DNA from: Betaproteobacteria bacterium
GTDB taxonomy: Bacteria; Pseudomonadota; Gammaproteobacteria; Burkholderiales; SG8-41
Direction: 5' to 3'
Length of the DNA: 25,732 nucleotides
NCBI GenBank assembly: GCA_025356695.1
Contig: JANXSE010000085.1
Location: 1-25,732 of the forward strand
Made by a program: the position numbers and the translations under genes
Notes under the pieces: model-generated
What the model was told of the DNA's origin: nothing
The model's input: the letters and a program-made list of their open reading frames with translations, nothing else
The model's database searches: none
Shown here: positions 14,993-21,906 of the stretch, piece by piece
How the letters are laid out: each line of letters opens with the position of its first letter
How positions within the stretch are numbered: the first letter of the stretch is position 1

Positions 14993-16222
14993 GGTAACAG
15001 CGGCGACGGCGGCAGTGCCCGCCCCTGCCGGCACTGCACACGGTGCGTCTGCCACCGCCAGCAGCAAATGTTCGAATTGTTCGACCACCCGCGCCCACGC
15101 CATCTGCTCGGCGCTGACCCGCGCGGCGGCGCCAAGCGCGGCAATGCGGTTGCGCGTGCTCGCCAGCGCCGCCGCAAGATGCACAAATTCATGACCGTCA
15201 TCGAAACCAACCAGCAGGCCGTTGCGGCCGTGTTCGATGTACTGGGCGGCCGCCGCGTAATCGTAGGCGACGACTGCCAGACCGCTGGCCATTGCCTCGA
15301 TGGTCACGTTGCCGAAGGTTTCAGTCAGGCTGGGAAACAAAAACACGTCGCCCGAGGCATAGTGCGCGGCAAGGTCGGCCCCCTGTCGCGTGCCGGCGTA
15401 GATCGCCGCCGGGCAGCGCGTCTGCAATTGTGCGCGTGCCGGGCCGTCGCCGACAAAAACCAGCTTCGCGCGCGGCTGCGTCTGCCTGATGCGTTCGAAT
15501 GCGCGCACCACTGGTTCAAGGTTCTTCTCCGGCGCCAGACGCCCGACGTGCAGCAGAACAACGTCATCCGGCGTCGCGCCCCAGCTCGCGCGCAACGTTT
15601 CGCTGCGATGTGCCGGCGCAAAGCGAATGGTATCGACGCCCCGCGCAACGACGCGCAGATTGCGAAACCCGCGCGCGGCAAGTTCCTGCCGCAGCGCCTC
15701 CGTGGGCACCAGCGTCAGCAACGCGCGGTTGTGAAACCTGCGCAGATAGGCGGCGATCGGTTGCCGCAACCAGCCGATGCCGTAGTGCCGGCTGTAGGCG
15801 TGAAAGTTGGTGCGAAAGTCAGAGCTCACGGGGATCCTGAGTTTGTGCGCCGCCTGCAGCGCCGACCAGCCGAGCGGCCCCTCGGTGACGATATGCACGA
15901 CATCCGGCCGCGCACGCGACCACAGGCGGACCAGCGCCTGCCTCGCCGGCAAACCCATCTTCAGTCCCGGATAACGCGGAATCGGCAAACCGCGGCACAA
16001 CACCTCATGAAAGCCATGGCTCTCAGCCGCGGTATCGGTGCGACTTTGCCGCGGACGCAAGAGCTGGATCTCATGGTTGCGTGCGCGCAGTCCTTCGACA
16101 AACTGCGCCGCGGTGTTGGCAACGCCGTTCACTTCCGGCGGATAGGTTTCGCTGACAAAGGCAATACGCAGTGATTTTCTCATGGCAGGAATTTGCTCGA
16201 GGATGATGAAATCGCTTTCCAT
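14987..16222 (-). CDS. GT4-family glycosyltransferase, paralogue of the plcP-linked enzyme
   Basis: A 411-residue GT-B enzyme strikingly similar to the one at 2424-3644. Shared stretches include VHIVTEGPLG, SRHYGIGWLR (GVGWLR in the other), VGRLAPEKNL, LAAHYASGDVFLFPS and SGLAVVAYDYAAAAQYI, and ETFGNVTIE supplies the E-x7-E motif. Alignment without gaps from the first residues supports the ATG at 16222. Two near-identical copies in one locus suggest a duplication with divergence in sugar donor or a two-step (mono- then di-glycosyl) lipid pathway. The C-terminus ends in an Ala/Val/Thr-rich tail absent from the paralogue. It overlaps the convergent glycosyltransferase by 6 bases and diverges from the Mpo1-like gene. 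Confidence 0.9.
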   Translation of the reverse strand: MESDFIILEQIPAMRKSLRIAFVSETYPPEVNGVANTAAQFVEGLRARNHEIQLLRPRQSRTDTAAESHGFHEVLCRGLPIPRYPGLKMGLPARQALVRLWSRARPDVVHIVTEGPLGWSALQAAHKLRIPVSSDFRTNFHAYSRHYGIGWLRQPIAAYLRRFHNRALLTLVPTEALRQELAARGFRNLRVVARGVDTIRFAPAHRSETLRASWGATPDDVVLLHVGRLAPEKNLEPVVRAFERIRQTQPRAKLVFVGDGPARAQLQTRCPAAIYAGTRQGADLAAHYASGDVFLFPSLTETFGNVTIEAMASGLAVVAYDYAAAAQYIEHGRNGLLVGFDDGHEFVHLAAALASTRNRIAALGAAARVSAEQMAWARVVEQFEHLLLAVADAPCAVPAGAGTAAVAAVTS

Positions 16223-16228
16223 CGCGCC

Positions 16229-16262
16229 ATGATGCCGGCCCCGCGAGAAACTTTAATGACAG
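16229..16262 (-). promoter_or_regulatory. Candidate Pho-like promoter of the minus-strand glycosyltransferase
   Basis: On the minus strand CTGTCAT-TAAA-GTTTCTC (16262-16245) begins with a perfect PhoB half-site. Ten bases on is CATCAT (16234-16229, 4/6 to TATAAT). Transcription would start almost at the ATG, implying a leaderless or near-leaderless message. Confidence 0.42.
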
Positions 16263-16286
16263 CCGGCAGGTCGCCGGCGGCTGTCA
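16257..16286. repeat. Inverted repeat between divergent promoters
   Basis: Arms TGACAGCCG (16257-16265) and CGGCTGTCA (16278-16286) with a 12-base spacer. Each arm supplies a CTGTCA half-site pointing outward, one toward each divergent gene. The plus-strand reading CTGTCAC-GAAT-GTGCAAA (16281-16298) has only one good half-site and no clear -10, so a Pho role for the membrane-protein gene is tentative. Confidence 0.6.
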
Positions 16287-16379
16287 CGAATGTGCAAACC
16301 CGCGGTAAACAAACCGCAGCATTGTGGCGTCAACATGCGTGCTGCAACATTTTTTCCGACGCCCGGTAAAGGAGATGCA

Positions 16380-16985
16380 ATGAAGGAATTTCTCGAAGCG
16401 CTCAGAATTCAGCGCTGGGACGACCACCGCTACTACCATCACAGCCGCATCAACCAGTCGCTGCATTTCGTCAGCGCCCTGAGCTTTCTCGCCGCCTATG
16501 CGCTGATTTTCACCGACCCGGTGGCAGCCGCGCTGATCGGCTGGCTCGCCGCCATGGTCAGCCGCCAGATCGGCCACTTCTTCTTCGAGCCGAAAGGCTA
16601 TGACGAGGTCAACCAGGCCAGCCACGAACACAAGGAATCGATCAAGGTCGGTTACAACCTGAAACGCAAAATCGTGCTGCTGACGATCTGGGCGCTGGCG
16701 CCAGTGGTGCTCTACTTCGACCCGCTGCTATTCGGTATTTTTCCGACCGGTGACGGCACGACCTTCGTGCAGAAAACCGGCGTGATCTGGCTGTCGATTG
16801 GCATTGGCGGCCTGCTGTTCCGCACCGTCCATCTGTTCTATCTGAAGGACGTGCGGACCGGACTCGTCTGGCTGGCCAAGATCCTGACCGACCCGTTCCA
16901 CGATCTGCTGCTTTATTACAAGTCGCCCTTTTATCTCCTGCGCGGCGAGCTGCTCGATCCGGCACTGCACAAGCAGCACGCCTGA
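16380..16985 (+). CDS. Small polytopic membrane protein, possibly Mpo1-like (DUF962)
   Basis: A 201-residue protein with about four hydrophobic segments (roughly 30-45, 47-62, 98-120 and 134-156). Histidines cluster in YYHHSRINQSLHF (18-30) and QIGHFFFEPKGYDE (63-76), followed by ASHEHKESIK. The H...N-x3-H and GHxxxE arrangement recalls the Mpo1/DUF962 family, whose yeast member is an iron-dependent dioxygenase acting on 2-hydroxy fatty acids; this assignment is tentative. The start is fixed by AAGGAGATGCA immediately before the ATG at 16380. It diverges from the glycosyltransferase and ends just before a terminator. A role in tailoring hydroxy-fatty-acid lipids such as ornithine lipids is speculation from context. 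Confidence 0.6.
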   Translation: MKEFLEALRIQRWDDHRYYHHSRINQSLHFVSALSFLAAYALIFTDPVAAALIGWLAAMVSRQIGHFFFEPKGYDEVNQASHEHKESIKVGYNLKRKIVLLTIWALAPVVLYFDPLLFGIFPTGDGTTFVQKTGVIWLSIGIGGLLFRTVHLFYLKDVRTGLVWLAKILTDPFHDLLLYYKSPFYLLRGELLDPALHKQHA

Positions 16986-17008
16986 GCGAACCACGGCCCG
17001 CCGTGTCC

Positions 17009-17038
17009 ACGCCCCGTGCTTCTGCGGGGCGTCTTTTT
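17009..17038 (+). terminator. Rho-independent terminator after the Mpo1-like gene
   Basis: A perfect 8-base stem, ACGCCCCG / CGGGGCGT (17009-17016 and 17025-17032), with an 8-base loop is followed by C and five T. It sits 24 bases after the stop codon and overlaps the last codon of the convergent aminotransferase. Confidence 0.88.
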
Positions 17039-18695
17039 ACAAAGTGCCGAAACGTTGAGCGATCATTTCACGCAGTATGCCGCGCCGTATCGCCTTGTTG
17101 GTGAGCGCCGCATCGCACCACCACCAGCCGTCGCGATGCATCGCCTGCGCCGCGCTGACGAAGCGACTGGCCACCGCCGCAAAATCAGTTTCGGTGTAAT
17201 TCAGACTGAAGATCAAACGCCCGCTGCCCACCCAGCTCAGTGCCAGCCCCTCAGCGCGCAGGTAATGCTGCAACATCCAGTTGTAACGCGACGGCCGCAG
17301 GTAATAGACCGTCCAGATCGACGACAGGTTGGCCACCTGCACTGGCAGTCCGGCTTCGAGCAAACGCAGATTGAGCTGTTCGGCGCGCCGGTTCCACAAC
17401 ACATCGAGATTTTCATAAAGCGCGTGCACCTGCCGGGTTTCCATGCGTTCGAGAAAGACCTGCATCGCGCCCATCACGTACGGATGCGCATTGAAGGTGC
17501 CGCGCGCGAAACAGATGTCGATGGGCCGTTCGTCGCGATAGCGCTTCATCAGCGCGGCGCGCCCGCACACCACACCCACCGGCAGTCCGCCGCCGAGCGT
17601 TTTGCCGTAGGTCACCAGGTCGGCCTTCACGCCGAAATATTCCTGCGCACCGCCTGGCGCCAGTCTGAAACCGGTGAAGACCTCGTCGAAGATCAGCACG
17701 ATGTTACGTTCGCTGCACAGCGCGCGCAGTTCGCACAGCCATGCCGTATATCGCGCGCGGTCGAACTGCGCGCGCCGCGAACTGTCGATCAGCGCGGAAT
17801 CGCCCGGCGCACTGCCGTTCGGGTGCAGCGCCTGCAGCGGGTTGACCAGCACGCAGGCAATGTCGCGGCGGCGATGCAGCACCCGCAGCGTATCGGCGTC
17901 CATCTCTTTAAGCGTGTAGGTTTCATGCGCCGGCAGCGGATTGCCGACGCCCGGCTGCACGTCGCCCCACCAGCCGTGATACGCGCCGCAAAAGCGCACC
18001 AGATGCGAGCGCCGCGTGTGATAACGCGCCAGCCGCACGGCCTGCATCACCGCCTCGGTGCCCGACATGTGAAACGACACCTCGTCGAGCCCGGATATTT
18101 CGCGCAGACGCCGCACGTTGCCGGCAACCACTGGGTGATAACTGCCCAGCACCGGGCCGAGAGCACGCACCCGCGCCGCGCCATCCTCGATGCAGGATTT
18201 GTAGAAATCGTTGCCGAACACGTTCACACCGTACGATCCTGTGAGATCGTAAAACTGGTTGCCGTCGAGGTCGGTCACCATCACACCCCACGACGACTGC
18301 AGATAGGAACCTCCCTGCAGATGCTCGCGCACATGGCGGCTGAATTGAAACGGCACGCGGTAGGCGCCGGTGAACTGCAGATCAGAAACGCCCTCGGCGG
18401 TTTTTGCAGTCAGCGCAGCGGATTTTCCAAAACGCTCGCGGTACAGCGCGGCAAGCCGCAGGAAACCGGCGCGGCGCTGCACCACAACATTGGGCGGCGC
18501 ACCGTCGCAGCAGAAAAAGCGCGACTCATCGTATTCGTAATGCGGCACCAGCGCGGCGATGCGGCGTGCCATCCGCGCATGCCCGGCCAACGACGGATGT
18601 TTCGCCTTCGACAGTTCAAGGCGCGTTTTGAGCTTCGGCAGCGCCAGTGCCAAAGCCAGCGCACCCAACGCGTACATGATTGTGGTTTCGTCCAT
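17037..18695 (-). CDS. Membrane-anchored class III aminotransferase (glutamate-1-semialdehyde aminomutase-like)
   Basis: A 552-residue PLP enzyme. Residues 5-20 (TIMYALGALALALALP) form a likely membrane anchor, followed by about 110 residues of unassigned N-terminal domain. The fold-type I core then shows SGTEAV (211-216), GAYHGW (237-242), LIFDEVFTGFR (334-344; Asp337 to the pyridine nitrogen) and YGKTLGGGLPVG (363-374; Lys365 as the PLP lysine). The core resembles HemL but the protein is about 120 residues longer and membrane-tethered, so tetrapyrrole synthesis is unlikely. It is divergent from psd, which hints at an amino-lipid or head-group substrate; this is inference. GGAGG 6 bases before the ATG at 18695 sets the start; the open frame reaches 18758 but lacks such a site. 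Confidence 0.87.
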   Translation of the reverse strand: MDETTIMYALGALALALALPKLKTRLELSKAKHPSLAGHARMARRIAALVPHYEYDESRFFCCDGAPPNVVVQRRAGFLRLAALYRERFGKSAALTAKTAEGVSDLQFTGAYRVPFQFSRHVREHLQGGSYLQSSWGVMVTDLDGNQFYDLTGSYGVNVFGNDFYKSCIEDGAARVRALGPVLGSYHPVVAGNVRRLREISGLDEVSFHMSGTEAVMQAVRLARYHTRRSHLVRFCGAYHGWWGDVQPGVGNPLPAHETYTLKEMDADTLRVLHRRRDIACVLVNPLQALHPNGSAPGDSALIDSSRRAQFDRARYTAWLCELRALCSERNIVLIFDEVFTGFRLAPGGAQEYFGVKADLVTYGKTLGGGLPVGVVCGRAALMKRYRDERPIDICFARGTFNAHPYVMGAMQVFLERMETRQVHALYENLDVLWNRRAEQLNLRLLEAGLPVQVANLSSIWTVYYLRPSRYNWMLQHYLRAEGLALSWVGSGRLIFSLNYTETDFAAVASRFVSAAQAMHRDGWWWCDAALTNKAIRRGILREMIAQRFGTL

Positions 18696-18712
18696 CTGCA
18701 ACCTCCAGCTTT

Positions 18713-18746
18713 CATGTACCTCACACAGTTTACAAACTGATGAAAA
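18713..18746 (-). promoter_or_regulatory. Weak Pho-like promoter of the aminotransferase; overlaps a palindrome
   Basis: On the minus strand TTTTCAT-CAGT-TTGTAAA (18746-18729), then 10 bases, then TACATG (18718-18713). It overlaps the perfect palindrome CAGTTTACAAACTG (18726-18739), which abuts the psd ATG and could be an operator for both divergent genes. The half-sites are degenerate. Confidence 0.33.
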
Positions 18747-19618
18747 TACGTTTCGCACTGGAAAGATTCATTCTGCAGGAGGACATCAACTTCCTGCTCA
18801 CCAACCGCATCCCACGCCGGCTGCTGACGCTCTTCATGGGCTGGTTCAGCAAAATCGAGCAGCCGCTGGTGCGGAATATCTCAATCGCCTTGTGGAAGCG
18901 GTGCGCCAACCTTGCTCTAGAAGAAGCGAAAAAATCGCGCTTCACCAGTCTGCACGACTGCTTCATCCGCGAATTGAAAGACGGCGCGCGACCGGTCGAT
19001 GTCGACCCCGCAGTGCTGACAAGCCCGTGCGACGCCATCGTCGGGGCCTGCGGGCCGATCGAAGGTACCCGTGTGCTCCAGGCCAAGGGGTTTCCCTATA
19101 CCCTGGAAGACCTGCTCGGCGAAGCCGCCACAATCGACCTCGTGCGCGACGGCTGCTACGTCACGCTGCGCATCACGGCCAGCATGTACCACCGCTTTCA
19201 TGCACCGCATGACTGCCGCGTCGAACGCGTGACGTATTTCTCCGGCGACACCTGGAACGTCAACCCGGTCGCGCTCAAACGCATCGAACAGTTGTTCTGC
19301 AAAAACGAGCGCGCGGCGATCTTGGCACGGTTGACTGCGGATGGCACACCGTTCGTGCTGGTGCCGGTAGCGGCAGTGCTGGTCGCCAGCATACGGCTGC
19401 ACTGTCTCGACGCACTGCTGCACCTGCGCTATCGCGGCCCCAATGTCATTGCCTGCGATGCGGTCTATCGCAAGGGCGCAGAAATGGGCTGGTTCCAGCA
19501 CGGCTCGACCATCATCGTCTTTGCCCCGCGCGGCTTCCGGCTCTGCAGCGGTCTGCATGAAGGCGTGCGCATCCGCGCCGGCGAACGCCTGCTGGAGGCC
19601 GCCGTCACGAAACCGTAA
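18740..19618 (+). CDS. psd: Phosphatidylserine decarboxylase proenzyme
   Basis: A 292-residue Psd. Conserved blocks are FTSLHDCFIRELKDGARP, SPCDAIVGACG (Asp98), YHRFHAPHDC (149-158), FSGDTWNVNP and the self-cleavage site WFQHGSTIIVF (252-262). The canonical LGST is HGST here; the scissile Gly-Ser pair is intact, with Ser256 becoming the pyruvoyl group. Psd decarboxylates phosphatidylserine to phosphatidylethanolamine at the inner membrane. Finding it in this lipid block next to a membrane-anchored aminotransferase is unusual; a specialised second psd is possible, but other copies cannot be seen. The ATG at 18740 begins MKIRFALERFILQEDINFLL, which aligns with family N-termini. No obvious Shine-Dalgarno. 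A Pho-like box for the next gene overlaps its stop codon. Confidence 0.92.
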   Translation: MKIRFALERFILQEDINFLLTNRIPRRLLTLFMGWFSKIEQPLVRNISIALWKRCANLALEEAKKSRFTSLHDCFIRELKDGARPVDVDPAVLTSPCDAIVGACGPIEGTRVLQAKGFPYTLEDLLGEAATIDLVRDGCYVTLRITASMYHRFHAPHDCRVERVTYFSGDTWNVNPVALKRIEQLFCKNERAAILARLTADGTPFVLVPVAAVLVASIRLHCLDALLHLRYRGPNVIACDAVYRKGAEMGWFQHGSTIIVFAPRGFRLCSGLHEGVRIRAGERLLEAAVTKP

Positions 19619-19635
19619 CGTCAGTGCAGTACATT
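19602..19635 (+). promoter_or_regulatory. Pho-box-type promoter of the cNMP-binding protein, within the psd 3' end
   Basis: CCGTCAC-GAAA-CCGTAAC (19602-19619) spans the psd stop codon. Ten bases on is TACATT (19630-19635, 4/6 to TATAAT). A further TTGTCAT at 19635-19641 stays on the same 11-base register (33 bases from the first unit). Part of the box is psd coding sequence, so its conservation is constrained by that gene too. Confidence 0.58.
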
Positions 19636-19680
19636 TGTCATTGTAGCGGGCCGGGGCGCCCGCCCATCCGGAGAGCAACA

Positions 19681-20037
19681 GTGGTACACATTGACCTGTT
19701 CAGAAACGAGACCGAATTCGACCGCTTCAGCGCAGGCAGCACCGTATTCAGCGAAGGCGAAGCGGGACACCTCATGTACGTCGTGCTCGACGGCGAGGTG
19801 CGTCTGAGCGTCAAAGGCATGGAAGTCGATCTGCTGGGGCCCGGCGGTGTGCTGGGGGAAATGTCGCTGATCGATGCAGGCCCGCGCAGCGCCACTGCCA
19901 CCGCAGTCACCGATTGCAAACTGGTGCCGATCACTGAGCAGCGCTTCATGTTCATGGTGCAGCAAACACCGAAATTCGCGCTGCAGATCATGCGTGTCAT
20001 TGCCGACCGCCTGCGGACCATGGATACGCGGCTTTAG
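19681..20037 (+). CDS. Stand-alone cyclic-nucleotide-binding domain protein (CRP-like effector domain, no HTH)
   Basis: A 118-residue protein consisting only of a cNMP-binding beta-roll. It has GSTVFSEGEAGHLMYVVLDGEV (19-40) and the phosphate-binding cassette GEMSLIDAGPRSATA (59-73), which retains the Glu and Arg-Ser that contact cyclic nucleotides in CRP. The usual dimerisation helix is short and the DNA-binding helix-turn-helix is missing because the protein stops at residue 118. It may work as a partner or sensor for another protein. GTG at 19681 is chosen because GGAG lies 7 bases upstream (19670-19673) and the beta-roll follows at once; an upstream in-frame extension to 19624 lies in non-coding-looking sequence. 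Ligand and target are unknown. Confidence 0.82.
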   Translation: MVHIDLFRNETEFDRFSAGSTVFSEGEAGHLMYVVLDGEVRLSVKGMEVDLLGPGGVLGEMSLIDAGPRSATATAVTDCKLVPITEQRFMFMVQQTPKFALQIMRVIADRLRTMDTRL

Positions 20038-20129
20038 ACAATAGATCGTCCGGGAGAGGCCGAAACGCCTTTCACGTCATGTCCCCTCCGGCCGGTCCAG
20101 TGGTCAGGAATCAAATCCCCCATCGTTAT

Positions 20130-20170
20130 TTGATCGAAATCAAATTGCCTTCGGGGAAAAGCGGTCTAAT
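20130..20170 (+). promoter_or_regulatory. FNR/ANR box and class II promoter of the nitroreductase gene
   Basis: TTGAT-CGAA-ATCAA at 20130-20143 is a perfect match to the FNR/ANR consensus, extended by one symmetric base on each side. TCTAAT (20165-20170, 5/6 to TATAAT) follows such that a start near 20177 places the box centre at about -40.5, the class II activation geometry. This predicts induction under low oxygen by an FNR/ANR/DNR-type regulator. Confidence 0.82.
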
Positions 20171-20189
20171 TGACGTGCTGACACGTCAA
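20170..20189. promoter_or_regulatory. Palindromic operator-like element at the nitroreductase transcription start
   Basis: Perfect inverted repeat with arms TTGACGTG and CACGTCAA and a CTGA centre. It overlaps the predicted +1 and ends just before the AAGGAAG ribosome-binding region, so a protein bound here, or the RNA hairpin, could block expression. The regulator is unknown. Confidence 0.6.
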
Positions 20190-20202
20190 AGGAAGTGACC
20201 GC

Positions 20203-20808
20203 ATGAACGCACAAGCCAACGAAACCAGCAATGACACAGAACCCGGCAACGGTCTGTATCAACTGCTGACCCGCTATTCAGTCGGGCCCAAGTATCTGGT
20301 CAGTCCTGCACCGACCGTGGACCAGATCCTGATCGCGGCAAGCGCAGCGCTGCGGGCACCGGACCGCCACAATCTGCAACCCTTCCGATTCATCCTGATT
20401 CCGGATGAGCGACGACAGAAGCTCGCCGATCTCTTTGCCGACTGCGCGCGCCGGAATGGCAAATCGGCCGACGAAATTGCGATTGAGCGGGAACGCGCGC
20501 TGCTGGGGCCCGCACTGCTCGCGTTTGTCACGCACATCGAAGCGGAAGAACAGCGGGTCGTCGCACGTGAACAATGGATAGCAGCAGGTGGTGCACTCGC
20601 CAATTTTCTGACGGCCCTGCACATGATGGGCTTCGGCGCCAAGGTGCTGAGCGGCAACAAGGCGGCGGACCCGGTCATCAGTAGCGCTTTTTGCGAAGAA
20701 GGTGAAACGCTCGTCGGCTGGATCGCCGCCGGCACTGCAACCAAAGCACCGCACCCGCGTGAGAGTGACAACCCGAGCTCGATACTGCGCAGCTGGAATC
20801 CGGACTAG
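20203..20808 (+). CDS. Nitroreductase-family FMN oxidoreductase
   Basis: A 201-residue protein. AALRAPDRHNLQPFRFILI (48-66) corresponds to the phosphate/FMN-contacting N-terminal motif of nitroreductases, and GGALANFLTALHMMGFGAKVLSGN to the central helix and loop. Such enzymes use NAD(P)H and FMN to reduce nitro groups, quinones or enones; the substrate is not deducible. The first 20 residues are polar and probably flexible. Expression is probably oxygen-controlled through the FNR-type promoter upstream and may have a second control by the palindrome at 20170. AAGGAAG lies about 8 bases before the ATG. It converges on acr3. It is not clearly linked to the lipid or ars genes. Confidence 0.85.
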   Translation: MNAQANETSNDTEPGNGLYQLLTRYSVGPKYLVSPAPTVDQILIAASAALRAPDRHNLQPFRFILIPDERRQKLADLFADCARRNGKSADEIAIERERALLGPALLAFVTHIEAEEQRVVAREQWIAAGGALANFLTALHMMGFGAKVLSGNKAADPVISSAFCEEGETLVGWIAAGTATKAPHPRESDNPSSILRSWNPD

Positions 20809-20838
20809 GTTTTGTTTGCGGCGGCAGCCGCCACCGCA

Positions 20839-21906
20839 TCAACCGCCGGATTTCATTTCATACCAGTTGCGCGACGTATTGACGATACGCACCACCGACA
20901 GCATCACCGGCACTTCGATCAGCACGCCGACCACGGTGGCCAGCGCCGCGCCCGACTCGAAACCGAACAGGCTGATCGCCGCAGCGACGGCGAGTTCGAA
21001 AAAATTGCTGGCACCAATCAGCGCCGATGGACAGGCCACGTTGTGTGCCACGCCACAGCGGCGGTTCAGCCAGTAGGCGAGCGCCGAATTGAAATAGACC
21101 TGGATCAGGATCGGCACCGCCAGCATGGCGATCACCAGCGGCTGCTTGATGATGGCCTCACCCTGAAAACCGAACAACAGCACCAGCGTGGCGAGCAGTG
21201 ACAGCAGCGACAGCGGATGCAGCGCGGTGAGTGCGCGCTCAAGCGCCACCGTGCCGCCCTGCGCCAGCAAGACGCGCCGCCAGATCTGCGAGAGGATCAC
21301 CGGCACGACGATGTAGAGCGCGACCGAAATCAGCAGCGTGTCCCACGGCACCGTGATCGAGGCCAGCCCTAGCAGCAGCGCGACGATCGGCCCGAAGGCA
21401 AACACCATGATGACGTCGTTCAAGGCGACCTGGCTCAGGGTGAAATACGGATCACCCTTGGTCAGCCGGCTCCACACGAACACCATCGCTGTGCACGGCG
21501 CGGCAGCCAACAGGATCAGGCCGGCGAAATAGCTGTCGATCTGCGCCGCCGGCAGATACGGCGCAAACAGATGGCGGATAAAAATCCAGCCGAGCAGCGC
21601 CATCGAAAACGGCTTCACCGCCCAGTTGATGAATACCGTCACGGCGATGCCGCGCCACTGGCTGCGCACCTGTGCGATCGAAGCGAAATCGATTTTCAGC
21701 AGCATCGGGATGATCATCACCCAGATCAGCGCGCCGACCGGCAGATTGACGCGTGCGACTTCCATGTCGCCAATCGCGTGGAAAACTGACGGCAACCACT
21801 GCCCAAGCACGACACCAGCGATGATGCAGAGAAACACCCACAGCGTGAGAAAACGTTCGAACACGCCCATTGCCGGCGGCGCGGCGCTTGCGGCACCGGC
21901 GCTCAT
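20839..21906 (-). CDS. acr3: Arsenite efflux transporter ACR3
   Basis: A 355-residue membrane protein with about ten hydrophobic segments, in the BASS/ACR3 family. AAAPCTAMVFVWSRL contains the Cys essential for arsenite in ACR3, and GVLIEVPVML the conserved Glu in a late helix; NDVIMVFAFGPIV is also typical. It exports arsenite driven by the proton motive force. It is the last gene of an arsR-arsC-acr3 operon and its ATG overlaps the arsC stop (ATGA at 21906-21903), implying translational coupling. Confidence 0.95.
   Translation of the reverse strand: MSAGAASAAPPAMGVFERFLTLWVFLCIIAGVVLGQWLPSVFHAIGDMEVARVNLPVGALIWVMIIPMLLKIDFASIAQVRSQWRGIAVTVFINWAVKPFSMALLGWIFIRHLFAPYLPAAQIDSYFAGLILLAAAPCTAMVFVWSRLTKGDPYFTLSQVALNDVIMVFAFGPIVALLLGLASITVPWDTLLISVALYIVVPVILSQIWRRVLLAQGGTVALERALTALHPLSLLSLLATLVLLFGFQGEAIIKQPLVIAMLAVPILIQVYFNSALAYWLNRRCGVAHNVACPSALIGASNFFELAVAAAISLFGFESGAALATVVGVLIEVPVMLSVVRIVNTSRNWYEMKSGG

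Noticed and set aside
16281..16314. Pho-like promoter for the Mpo1-like gene
   Set aside because: CTGTCAC is a perfect half-site but the second unit (GTGCAAA) is poor and the base run at the -10 position (ACAAAC) does not fit; kept only as part of the inverted-repeat observation.
17016..18740. 574-codon open frame on the plus strand opposite the aminotransferase
   Set aside because: The minus strand encodes a recognisable class III aminotransferase with all PLP motifs; the plus frame is His/Arg/Gln-rich with no family sequence, a GC-rich antisense shadow.
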